NCBI GenBank assembly: GCA_964506325.1
Contig: CAZDLO010000103.1
Location: forward strand, 1-12,514
DNA length: 12,514 bases
Direction: 5' to 3'
Origin: CAINVV01 sp964506325
GTDB lineage: Bacteria > Bacteroidota > Bacteroidia > Bacteroidales > Prolixibacteraceae
Of this stretch, positions 1 to 6,466 are shown piece after piece (position 1 is the first letter of the stretch; each line of letters starts with the position of its first letter). Made by a program: the position numbers and the translations under genes. The notes under the pieces are model-generated. The model was not told the origin of the DNA and made no database searches. It saw only the letters and a list, made by a program, of their open reading frames with translations.

Positions 1-143
1 TTGGAAGTGCAAAAAAAGATGAAGTTATGGAGGTTAAAGTAGGTGATGTAGTTTTCTTCGGAAAATACTCCGGCACCGAACTTTCAATAGATGGTAAAGA
101 TTACCTGCTTGTATCACAGTCAGACGTTCTTTTCATTGCTTAA
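1..143 (+). CDS. groES: Co-chaperonin GroES (C-terminal part, cut by window edge)
   Basis: The reading frame is open from the left edge (first full codon at 3) to TAA at 141-143. It encodes about 46 residues ending in SQSDVLFIA. The segment VKVGDVVFFGKYSGTEL followed by the acidic dipeptide-containing DGKDYLLV is the conserved C-terminal half of the 10-kDa chaperonin. GroES forms the heptameric lid of the GroEL folding chamber in the cytosol. groEL starts 34 nt downstream on the same strand, the usual groESL operon order. The start, the mobile loop and the promoter lie outside the window. Identification rests on the motif and on the groEL neighbour. Confidence 0.95.
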   Translation, partial: GSAKKDEVMEVKVGDVVFFGKYSGTELSIDGKDYLLVSQSDVLFIA

Positions 144-177
144 TTAATGTATTGTCAATCAACAAAATTTATACAAA

Positions 178-1812
178 ATGGCTAAGGAAATTAAATTCAA
201 TATTGAAGCACGTGAGTTGCTGAAAAAAGGCGTCGACCAACTGGCAGATGCAGTAAAGGTTACCTTGGGACCAAAAGGTCGCAATGTTATCATTGAGAAG
301 AAATTTGGCGCTCCCCTTGTAACAAAGGATGGTGTTACTGTTGCCAAAGAGATTGATCTTGCAGATCCGTATGCAAACATAGGTGCACACCTGGTAAAGG
401 AAGTTGCATCAAAAACCGGTGATGATGCCGGAGACGGTACAACTACTGCCACTGTTCTTGCACAGTCCATCATTACAGTAGGCCTGAAAAACGTTACTGC
501 AGGAGCAAACCCGATGGACCTGAAACGTGGTATCGATAAAGCCGTTATCAAAGTTGTAGAAAACATCAGGGCCCAGGCCATCAACGTAGGAAATGATTTC
601 AGCAAAATAGAGCAGGTTGCCCGTGTCTCCGCCAACAACGATAATGAGATTGGCAAACTTATTGCTGATGCCATGCAAAAAGTGAACAAGGAAGGTGTTA
701 TCACTGTCGAGGAAGCCAAAGGAACAGACACTTATGTGGAAGTTGTGGAAGGTATGCAGTTCGACCGTGGTTATATCTCTCCCTACTTCGTTACTGACAC
801 TGAAAAGATGGCTACGGAAATGGACCATCCTTTCATTTTGATCCACGACAAGAAAATTGGCTCCATGAAGGAACTGGTTCCTATCCTTGAGGCAACACAT
901 CAGGCAGGCCGCCCATTGATGATCATCGCCGAAGATATCGAAGGTGAAGCCTTGGCTACACTGGTTGTTAACCGTTTACGCGCCGGACTGAAAGTTTGTG
1001 CTGTAAAAGCTCCCGGATTTGGTGATCGCAGGAAAGAAATGCTGGAAGACCTGGCAATCTTAACAGGAGGAACCGTTGTTACCGAAGAAAAAGGCATGAA
1101 ACTGGAGGATACCACCTTAGAAATGCTTGGACGTGCAGAAAAAGTTACTGTTGACAAAGACAAAACAACAATCGTCAATGGCTCAGGTGATTCAGCTCTT
1201 ATTGCTGCACGTGTCGGACAGATTAAAAAACAGATCGAAACAACAACTTCAGATTACGATCGTGAAAAACTGCAGGAACGTCTTGCCAAACTATCTGGTG
1301 GTGTGGCAGTTCTCTATGTAGGTGCTCCTTCAGAAATTGAAATGAAAGAGAAGAAAGCCCGCGTTGACGATGCATTGAACGCAACCCGTGCTGCCATTGA
1401 AGAAGGTATTGTACCTGGCGGCGGAGTGGCACTGATCCGTGCACAGGAGGCTCTCGAAGGACTTGAAGGTGACAACGATGACGAAACAACAGGTATACTG
1501 ATTGTTAAGCGTGCCATCGAAGAACCAATGCGCCAGATTGTTGCCAATGCAGGTGTCGAAGGCGCCGTAATCGTTCAGAAAGTTAAGGAAGGCAAAGGAG
1601 ATTTCGGTTACAATGCCCGTCTTGATATCTACCAGAACCTTTATGAATCAGGTGTAATTGATCCGGCAAAAGTAACACGTATAGCATTGGAAAATGCTGC
1701 TTCAATTGCCGGAATGTTCTTAACCACCGAATGTGTACTGGTGGAAGAGAAAGAAGATAAGGCTGCTATGCCTCAACAAGGCATGGGCGGCGGAATGGGT
1801 GGAATGATGTAA
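178..1812 (+). CDS. groEL: Chaperonin GroEL (60-kDa)
   Basis: Complete 544-residue ATP-dependent chaperonin, the normal length for this family. It forms the double-ring cytosolic folding machine that works with GroES. Visible hallmarks are MAKEIKF at the start, the nucleotide-binding TLGPKGRNV (about residues 29-37) and GDGTTTATVLAQ (85-96), the EEGIVPGGGVAL segment of the C-terminal equatorial domain, and the GGM-rich tail MGGGMGGMM. The ATG at 178 is fixed by the conserved N-terminus. It is the second gene of groESL, and no frameshift or unusual composition was seen. The long antisense frames inside this gene are coding shadows. A strong hairpin follows the stop. Confidence 0.99.
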   Translation: MAKEIKFNIEARELLKKGVDQLADAVKVTLGPKGRNVIIEKKFGAPLVTKDGVTVAKEIDLADPYANIGAHLVKEVASKTGDDAGDGTTTATVLAQSIITVGLKNVTAGANPMDLKRGIDKAVIKVVENIRAQAINVGNDFSKIEQVARVSANNDNEIGKLIADAMQKVNKEGVITVEEAKGTDTYVEVVEGMQFDRGYISPYFVTDTEKMATEMDHPFILIHDKKIGSMKELVPILEATHQAGRPLMIIAEDIEGEALATLVVNRLRAGLKVCAVKAPGFGDRRKEMLEDLAILTGGTVVTEEKGMKLEDTTLEMLGRAEKVTVDKDKTTIVNGSGDSALIAARVGQIKKQIETTTSDYDREKLQERLAKLSGGVAVLYVGAPSEIEMKEKKARVDDALNATRAAIEEGIVPGGGVALIRAQEALEGLEGDNDDETTGILIVKRAIEEPMRQIVANAGVEGAVIVQKVKEGKGDFGYNARLDIYQNLYESGVIDPAKVTRIALENAASIAGMFLTTECVLVEEKEDKAAMPQQGMGGGMGGMM

Positions 1813-1840
1813 TTTACTCATCCAATATATAAGCCTTAAT

Positions 1841-1890
1841 GGCTGCAAAACAAAGCTGTCGAATCTTCGGCAGCTTTTGTTTTTGCTGCC
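1841..1890 (+). terminator. Long hairpin terminator after groESL
   Basis: The core stem AAAGCTGTCGA / TCGGCAGCTTT (1852-1862 with 1867-1877, one G-T wobble, loop ATCT) is followed by TGTTTTT, a Rho-independent terminator. Pairing continues outwards: GGCTGCAAAAC upstream matches GTTTTTGCTGCC downstream with small bulges. Farther out, TAAGCCTTAATGGC (from 1830) nearly matches GCCATTAAAGCCTTA (to 1902). The arms are A/T-rich on both strands, so it could stop transcription both ways. It separates groESL from mntP. Confidence 0.8.
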
Positions 1891-1924
1891 ATTAAAGCCT
1901 TAACAGATCAATTCCCAAGTTTTT

Positions 1925-1932
1925 TATCTTTG
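1925..1932 (+). promoter_or_regulatory. Likely promoter -7 element for mntP
   Basis: TATCTTTG fits the Bacteroidota -7 consensus TAnnTTTG exactly and ends 18 nt before the mntP ATG, just after the groEL terminator. I see no good TTTG -33 element at the expected 19-21 nt spacing, so the call depends on the -7 box and its location. The leader is too short to hold an mntP-type manganese riboswitch. Confidence 0.5.
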
Positions 1933-1950
1933 CGGAAACAAAAGCAACCA

Positions 1951-2526
1951 ATGGATCTAATTACCGTTTTCGTTCTGGCTATCGGACTGTCGATGGACTC
2001 ATTTGCAGTGGCCATCAGTTGCGGCCTGGCAGAACAAAAAGTCACATTTGGTCATGCAGTAAAAATATCCTTCGCTTTTGCCTTCTTCCAGGGAGTTCTG
2101 CCTTTGCTGGGATGGTTTATGGGGACAGAACTGAAAATTTTCGTCGAAGGCATTGACCACTGGATTGCCTTTTCTTTGCTAACCTACCTTGGAGGAAAGA
2201 TGATCTATGAAAGTTTTCGTGAAGGCATGGAAGACAAAATTTCCGATATTTATTCATTCCGGCATATCATGACCCTCTCCATCGCCACAAGTATCGATGC
2301 CCTGGTTGTCGGCTTCAGTTACGCGATGGCCGAAACCGGCAAAATATTCGGGGGTGCCCTGGTTATCGGCTCAGTCACATTCTTCTTCTCAATGCTCGGA
2401 ATACGAATCGGCAAGGACGTGGGAAATAACCTTGGACCAAAAGTTGAGTTTCTCGGTGGGCTAATCCTCTTCGGGATAGGTTTGAAAATTCTTATAGAAC
2501 ATATTGGAATAGGAACATTTCTTTAA
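1951..2526 (+). CDS. mntP: Manganese efflux pump MntP
   Basis: A 191-residue membrane protein of the MntP (YebN) family, which exports Mn(II) across the inner membrane. The family has six transmembrane helices in two related halves, each with a key aspartate. Here these are SMDSFAVAIS (D16) and SIDALVVGFS (D117), in agreement with the roughly D16/D118 positions known for E. coli MntP. That agreement supports the ATG at 1951 over an in-frame TTG at 1930. Hydrophobic segments cover most of the length, with one charged loop around residues 88-104 (FREGMEDKISDIYSF). The gene is monocistronic, between the groEL terminator and the arsR promoter, and has no evident link to the arsenic genes beyond adjacency. 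Confidence 0.93.
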   Translation: MDLITVFVLAIGLSMDSFAVAISCGLAEQKVTFGHAVKISFAFAFFQGVLPLLGWFMGTELKIFVEGIDHWIAFSLLTYLGGKMIYESFREGMEDKISDIYSFRHIMTLSIATSIDALVVGFSYAMAETGKIFGGALVIGSVTFFFSMLGIRIGKDVGNNLGPKVEFLGGLILFGIGLKILIEHIGIGTFL

Positions 2527-2648
2527 TGAAAATTGCCGGACTGGTTTAATTCTGATATCCTCCATCCATAAATATCCGGTAAAGCCTCCTACGGGATTGG
2601 CGCATCCCAACAACCCTACCCGACCAAACCAAAATTCCTGATTCAAAA

Positions 2649-2680
2649 TTTGCACAGTCCAAAAAAAACATTCACCTTTG
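2649..2680 (+). promoter_or_regulatory. Promoter of the ars operon
   Basis: TTTG at 2649-2652, a 20-nt spacer, then CACCTTTG at 2673-2680 reproduce the Bacteroidota -33/-7 layout (TTTG, 19-21 nt, TAnnTTTG). The one departure is CA for TA in the -7 box. The predicted transcript start falls about 5-8 nt downstream, inside the palindrome described next, giving a leader of about 20 nt before arsR. Confidence 0.7.
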
Positions 2681-2703
2681 TTCGTAATTTCACGAACTAC
2701 GAA
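2681..2703 (+). promoter_or_regulatory. Candidate ArsR operator
   Basis: TTCGT (2681-2685) and ACGAA (2692-2696) form a perfect inverted repeat with a 6-nt spacer. A third half-site, ACGAA, follows at 2699-2703, directly before the arsR ATG at 2706. The site starts immediately after the -7 box and covers the expected transcription start. A bound repressor would therefore block initiation, the usual arrangement for an autoregulated ArsR. Binding is inferred, not shown. Confidence 0.6.
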
Positions 2704-2705
2704 TA

Positions 2706-3035
2706 ATGCAAATAGAAATAATCACAAAAGACCACAAAAAAGCCGCCAGGTATGCTAAAGCAATGGGGCACCCAATCAGGATGTATGTGCTGGAATTATT
2801 GTCAAAACAATCCTGCTGCTACAGCGGCGATTTATCAGAAGTCCTTCCTGTTGTGAAATCGACACTCTCCCAACACCTGAAGGAATTGAAAGACGCCGGC
2901 CTGATCCAGGGAGAAATTGAAGCCCCCCGGATTAAGTACTGTTTAAACTATGAAAATTGGGCTGAAGCAAAGGAACTTCTTGCAAAGTTCATGCAAAGTC
3001 ATCCGAAGATATCCAATTGTAATTCTGACAAATAA
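2706..3035 (+). CDS. arsR: ArsR-family arsenic-responsive repressor
   Basis: A 109-residue winged-helix regulator of the ArsR/SmtB family, which as a dimer represses its own operon until As(III) or a trivalent organoarsenical binds cysteine thiols. The N-terminal helix has AMGHPIRMYVLELL (19-32). The recognition helix-turn-helix is VKSTLSQHLKELKDAGLI (50-67), and the wing contains IEAPRIKYCL (71-80). Cysteines are C37-C38 (a vicinal pair just before the DNA-reading helices), C79 and C105. None of these sits in the ELCVCDL motif of classical E. coli-type ArsR, so this is a different sensing layout. The gene lies 8 nt before the next gene and directly after a palindromic operator, so autoregulation of the whole island is likely. 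The family is certain; the inducer is inferred from neighbours. Confidence 0.92.
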   Translation: MQIEIITKDHKKAARYAKAMGHPIRMYVLELLSKQSCCYSGDLSEVLPVVKSTLSQHLKELKDAGLIQGEIEAPRIKYCLNYENWAEAKELLAKFMQSHPKISNCNSDK

Positions 3036-3043
3036 AAAATAAA

Positions 3044-3280
3044 ATGATGGAAATACTGATTCTTGGACCTGGTTGCCAGAAGTGTAAAACGCTGGAAAAA
3101 CTTACGCGCGAAGTCGTGGAAGAGAATGGGATTGATGCTAAAGTAACCAAAGTGGAAGATATCGCTGAGATCATGAAATATGGTGTCATGACAACGCCTG
3201 CCCTGGTGGTGGACGGGAAAATAGAACTGAAAGGACGTGTACCCTCACCAGGGGAAATCAAACAGATACTAACCAGGTAA
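3044..3280 (+). CDS. Small cytosolic thioredoxin-fold protein, ArsE-like
   Basis: A 78-residue protein of the short 'redox-active disulfide protein 2' thioredoxin family. The active site is GPGCQKCKTLEK, with C11 and C14. MTTPALVVDGK follows around residue 50 and holds the cis-proline (TP) that faces the CxxC in thioredoxin folds. There is no signal peptide, so it should be cytosolic. A second ATG at 3047 is equally possible. It sits 8 nt after arsR and 10 nt before the arsF-like gene. In the known arsEFG set linked to reduction and efflux of nitroaromatic arsenicals, a small thioredoxin-like ArsE takes this place, hence the label. It could instead serve ArsC or the CcdA-like protein as an electron donor. 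The fold is clear; the exact role is inferred. Confidence 0.75.
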   Translation: MMEILILGPGCQKCKTLEKLTREVVEENGIDAKVTKVEDIAEIMKYGVMTTPALVVDGKIELKGRVPSPGEIKQILTR

Positions 3281-3290
3281 ATAACGTTCC

Positions 3291-3695
3291 ATGAAAAAAT
3301 CTATTCTAAGTTTTGTCATTGTCACATTGGGTTTTATCATTTGCAATGGACAGGCAGTTCAAAAAACAGCAATTCAGGACGCTGGAACTATTGAAGCCTA
3401 TTATTTTCACTTCAAAACAAGGTGCGTAACCTGCCGGGCAGTGGAGGCTGAAGCTAAAGCTGATTTTGAAAGTCTTTATCCAGGAAAATCAACCTTCAAA
3501 GCTATCAACCTTGATGATGCATCCAGCAAACCATTGGCTGATCAATTAAAAATATCCGGACAAACGCTCCTGGTTGTAAAAGGGGATAAAAAGATCAATC
3601 TGACAAATGACGGCTTTATGTATGCCACAACCAATCCGGTGAAATTCAAAGCAGTTATCAAACAAAAAGTCGATGCTCTCCTGACTGACAATTAA
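3291..3695 (+). CDS. Exported thioredoxin-fold protein, ArsF-like
   Basis: A 134-residue protein with an N-terminal signal peptide (KK followed by a hydrophobic run to about residue 19, with likely cleavage near NGQA). The mature part carries EAYYFHFKTRCVTCRAVEAE (35-54) with a CxxC at C45/C48. This YYFH...RCxTC signature matches the family named ArsF, described as a nitrophenyl-compound nitroreductase subunit. The rest (FKAINLDD, later TLLVVKGDKKINLT) resembles thioredoxin beta strands, but the cis-proline position is not obvious. The stop overlaps the next start (TAATG), so translation with the ArsG-like protein is coupled. The predicted location is the periplasm, or membrane-attached on the outer face. 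A lipoprotein reading (C18) is possible but the lipobox is poor. Nitroreductase activity is from family naming, not visible in the sequence. Confidence 0.72.
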   Translation: MKKSILSFVIVTLGFIICNGQAVQKTAIQDAGTIEAYYFHFKTRCVTCRAVEAEAKADFESLYPGKSTFKAINLDDASSKPLADQLKISGQTLLVVKGDKKINLTNDGFMYATTNPVKFKAVIKQKVDALLTDN

Positions 3696-4393
3696 TGGAA
3701 TTTCTGACCCAAATCTTGGAAAACAGCACAATGCCATGGCTATCAGCATTGGTGCTAGGGCTAATGACAGCGATAAGTCCCTGTCCGCTGGCAACTAACA
3801 TTACCGCTGTCGGTTTTATCGGTAAGGACATTGAAAACCGGAACCGGGTTTTTGTGAATGGGATATTCTATACCCTGGGTCGTGCAGTTTCATATACGGT
3901 AATCCCCCTTATCCTGTTTTTTGGTGCTGATCAGCTCAAACTTTCGGGGTTCTTCCAGCGGTATGGAGAAAAATTTCTGGGACCATTGCTTGTACTGATC
4001 GGATTGTTCATGCTGGATCTGTTTAAAGTGAAATTTCCGGGATTGAGAGGCCTTTCCTCAAAAATGGAGAACAAAACCAAATGGGGATACTTTGATTCCT
4101 TGTTGTTGGGGATGATTTTTGCCCTTGCATTTTGCCCGTACAGCGGGGTGCTCTTTTTTGGGATGCTTGTGCCAATGACAGTTTCCAGCGCTTCAGGATT
4201 ATATCTCCCATTGGTGTTTGCCATTGCAACCGGTATACCTGTCATCCTTTTTGCCTGGATACTGGCTTATTCAATAGGCTCCATCAGCATGGTCTACAAT
4301 AAACTGAAGAAAATTGAAATCTGGTCCCGCCGTGTAGTTGCCATTTTGTTCATTGCTGTGGGAATATACTATATTTTAAGGGTGTACTGGTAA
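3695..4393 (+). CDS. CcdA-like membrane protein, ArsG family
   Basis: A 232-residue inner-membrane protein with about six hydrophobic segments. TM1 has TAISPCPLATNITAVGFIG (C30), and a later helix has LAFCPYSGVLFFGMLVP (C147). The two halves are related, as in the CcdA/DsbD transmembrane domain. Close homologues are named ArsG, an efflux permease for aromatic aminoarsenicals. The placement of C30 and C147 is that of the redox cysteine pair of CcdA, which passes electrons from cytosolic to periplasmic thiols. Genes for a cytosolic CxxC protein and an exported CxxC protein lie immediately before it, and another exported thioredoxin lies farther down. The ATG at 3695 overlaps the upstream stop by one base. 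Family membership is well supported; permease or electron conduit is open. Confidence 0.8.
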   Translation: MEFLTQILENSTMPWLSALVLGLMTAISPCPLATNITAVGFIGKDIENRNRVFVNGIFYTLGRAVSYTVIPLILFFGADQLKLSGFFQRYGEKFLGPLLVLIGLFMLDLFKVKFPGLRGLSSKMENKTKWGYFDSLLLGMIFALAFCPYSGVLFFGMLVPMTVSSASGLYLPLVFAIATGIPVILFAWILAYSIGSISMVYNKLKKIEIWSRRVVAILFIAVGIYYILRVYW

Positions 4394-4431
4394 ATTTTTT
4401 ATGCCGGGAGTCCGGTATTTAAAGAATACAA

Positions 4432-5460
4432 ATGAGACAAATCATTTCCGATAAAAAGCTTTGGCTTCCGGCAGTTTTATTGCCTGTCTGGTATTTGACC
4501 TACCACAACCTTCAACGATTGGCTGACTGGTTCGTCGATACCATTCTGGACCTTGAAAAAGGCAGTCACATGGCTGAATCCATTCGGTTCTTTGTTTTCG
4601 AGTTACCAAAAGTACTGCTCCTTCTTGCACTGATCATCTTCTTTGTTGGAATCATAAGGTCCTATTTTTCAGCCGAACGAACCCGTAAAGTACTGGAAGG
4701 GAAATCAACATTCACCGGCAATATTCTGGCATCCCTCCTGGGAATCGTTACTCCATTTTGCTCATGTTCTGCCATCCCCTTGTTTCTGGGCTTTGTAGAA
4801 TCTGGCGTTCCACTGGGTGTTACTTTTTCCTTCCTAATTGCTGCCCCCATGATCAATGAAGTTGCCGTCATCCTGCTTTTCGGGATGTTCGGATGGAAAG
4901 TGGCTGCCATTTATGTTCTGACAGGCTTGACCATAGCCATTACTGCGGGATGGATAATTGGAAAACTTAAGCTGGAACACTGGGTTCAGGATTGGGTTTA
5001 CGGGATCCGGATCGGAGAAACGGAGGAGGCGGAGGGCAGGCAATCAATTGCAGAACGCCTTTCACATGGCTACGAGGCAGTAAGAGAAATTGTTGGCAAG
5101 GTATGGATTTATGTTGCCATTGGTATTGCCGTCGGTGCGGGAGCTCATGGCTTTGTACCGGAAGAATATATGGCCGGACTTATGGGGAAGTCGGTATGGT
5201 ACAGCGTACCGCTCTCGGTACTTATCGGGGTTCCGCTTTACTCCAATGCTGCAGGGATTATTCCCATAGTTTCTGTTCTGATTGAAAAAGGAGCATCACT
5301 TGGAACTTCCCTCGCCTTTATGATGGCTGTTATTGGATTGTCATTACCTGAAATGATTATTCTGAAAAAAGTATTGAAGATGCCACTGATTCTCACTTTT
5401 GCCGGCATTGTTGCTTCCGGGATAATGATCGTAGGATATTTGTTCAACGCAATTTTTTAG
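4432..5460 (+). CDS. arsP: ArsP-type permease (organoarsenical exporter)
   Basis: A 342-residue polytopic membrane protein of the permease family once called DUF318, which includes ArsP, an exporter of trivalent methylated and aromatic arsenicals. The diagnostic TPFCSCSAIPLFLGFVESG lies at residues 107-125 with C110 and C112. The second repeat has GVPLYSNAAGIIPI, and SLPEMIILKKVLK closes the core. About eight hydrophobic helices are visible, with a soluble stretch around 185-215 (GIRIGETEEAEGRQ) that is probably cytoplasmic. It starts 38 nt after the ArsG-like gene in the same operon. ArsM downstream makes methylated arsenic, a fitting substrate source. Not every member of this family handles arsenic, so the substrate is inferred from the cysteine motif plus context. 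Confidence 0.82.
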   Translation: MRQIISDKKLWLPAVLLPVWYLTYHNLQRLADWFVDTILDLEKGSHMAESIRFFVFELPKVLLLLALIIFFVGIIRSYFSAERTRKVLEGKSTFTGNILASLLGIVTPFCSCSAIPLFLGFVESGVPLGVTFSFLIAAPMINEVAVILLFGMFGWKVAAIYVLTGLTIAITAGWIIGKLKLEHWVQDWVYGIRIGETEEAEGRQSIAERLSHGYEAVREIVGKVWIYVAIGIAVGAGAHGFVPEEYMAGLMGKSVWYSVPLSVLIGVPLYSNAAGIIPIVSVLIEKGASLGTSLAFMMAVIGLSLPEMIILKKVLKMPLILTFAGIVASGIMIVGYLFNAIF

Positions 5461-5480
5461 ATAACCCTAACCAGACAATT

Positions 5481-5915
5481 ATGAAAACAACAGGAAGCCC
5501 TACTCTGCAGTCCTATCAAATTGAAGGAGTTAATCATATTCTGCCGGCAGATGCGCTTGAAGCAATACAAAACGGAGAGGCTGTATTGATTGATATTCGT
5601 GAACTCAGCGAGGTAAAACTTGAGAAAATTCCACTCGAGCGTGTTTTAAATCATCCCATGTCGGTGATCATGGACCGTCTGCCTTACATCTCGAAAAACC
5701 AGAATATTATTTTGATTTGCCAGGCAGGAGTCCGAAGTGTCAGGGTTGCCAATCTGCTGAACCTTCAAGGTTATCCGAGTGTAGCCAACCTTGAAGGTGG
5801 CATAACGATGTGGAAAGCGATGGGACTCCCTGTTGAGAGCGACATCGCTGCAGGCGTTTGTGGCTGTGGCTGCAAGCCTCCCTCATTCCCAAAGACAGGA
5901 TATACCTTGTTCTGA
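5481..5915 (+). CDS. Rhodanese-domain protein with CGCGC tail
   Basis: A 144-residue single-domain rhodanese (sulfurtransferase fold), predicted cytosolic. LIDIRELSEV (36-45) and HPMSVIMDRL precede the active-site loop CQAGVRS, with nucleophile C80, followed by RVANLLNLQGYPSVANLEGGITMWKAMGLPV. Rhodaneses of this type form a cysteine persulfide and pass sulfane sulfur to acceptors such as thiols or cyanide. After the domain a short tail, AAGVCGCGCKPPSFP, places three alternating cysteines (C127, C129, C131), which could bind a soft metal or arsenite. The gene lies 20 nt after arsP on the same strand. Its arsenic role is unknown. Possible jobs are making thiolated arsenicals, supplying reducing sulfur, or buffering As(III) with its tail; all three are inference. 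Confidence 0.85.
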   Translation: MKTTGSPTLQSYQIEGVNHILPADALEAIQNGEAVLIDIRELSEVKLEKIPLERVLNHPMSVIMDRLPYISKNQNIILICQAGVRSVRVANLLNLQGYPSVANLEGGITMWKAMGLPVESDIAAGVCGCGCKPPSFPKTGYTLF

Positions 5916-5954
5916 TCATTCATCCTGCATTTCAGGGTAATCCTAAATAATTTG

Positions 5955-5961
5955 AAAGGAG
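5955..5961 (+). promoter_or_regulatory. Shine-Dalgarno sequence for the exported thioredoxin gene
   Basis: AAAGGAG lies 8 nt before the ATG at 5970. Such a strong site is uncommon in Bacteroidota and absent from the other genes here. It decides the start at 5970 over the in-frame TTG at 5952, which would put the ribosome site inside the gene. Confidence 0.65.
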
Positions 5962-5969
5962 ATTTTTCA

Positions 5970-6389
5970 ATGATACAGGCTAAATTAAGATATGCATTTT
6001 TCATTTTGATGATGGCGACAAACATCCTCACCCCGGCAATTGCCCAGGATACAAGTCGGACAAGTACGTACGTAAACCCAGTCGTACAGATAAAGAAAAC
6101 CGTAAAATACAAGGTAACTTTTATCGAACTAGGTTCTTTGCGGTGTATCCCCTGTCGCGAAATGCAGGTAGTCATGAAAGCCGTTGAAGAAAAATATGGG
6201 AGCCAGGTTAAAGTTGTGTTTCACGATGTCTGGACCCCGGAAGGAAAACCCTATGCGGAAAAATATGATATTGACCAAATCCCGACACAGGTGTTCCTGG
6301 ATGAAAATGGAGTAGAACTCTACAGACACACAGGGTATTTCCCGGAAGAAGAACTGATTGCTTTCCTGAAATCAAAAGGAGTAAAATAA
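5970..6389 (+). CDS. Exported thioredoxin-like protein
   Basis: A 139-residue protein with a signal peptide (hydrophobic residues about 9-22, AIAQ-D cleavage near 26) and a full thioredoxin domain. The active site is LRCIPCREM with C59/C62, and the cis-proline lies in YDIDQIPTQVFLDENG (99-114). The TGYFPEEELIAFLK end is typical of periplasmic thioredoxins reduced by CcdA/DsbD-type membrane proteins. The ATG at 5970 is chosen from the Shine-Dalgarno site and gives a good signal peptide. It is 54 nt after the rhodanese gene and 77 nt before the ProC-like gene. Being exported, it is unlikely to serve cytosolic ArsC directly; its natural partner in the cluster is the CcdA-like ArsG protein. The fold is certain; the partner is inferred. 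Confidence 0.85.
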   Translation: MIQAKLRYAFFILMMATNILTPAIAQDTSRTSTYVNPVVQIKKTVKYKVTFIELGSLRCIPCREMQVVMKAVEEKYGSQVKVVFHDVWTPEGKPYAEKYDIDQIPTQVFLDENGVELYRHTGYFPEEELIAFLKSKGVK

Positions 6390-6466
6390 GGAGATAAGGG
6401 ACTATTTTACAGTAATTTAAAATTTTCATTCGAATTGATATCTGCTAAAAAATTAAATGACAACCC

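Noticed and set aside
159..731. A 190-codon open frame on the minus strand opposite groEL
   Set aside because: It is antisense to a certain, highly conserved gene and its protein has no recognisable domain; the serine/threonine-rich composition is typical of antisense shadows.
1905..1950. A manganese riboswitch (yybP-ykoY type) ahead of mntP
   Set aside because: The space between the terminator and the start is too short and a promoter -7 box occupies it.
3291..3350. ArsF-like protein as a lipoprotein anchored at C18
   Set aside because: The residues before the cysteine (FII) do not form a good lipobox, and an ordinary signal-peptide cleavage site is available just after.
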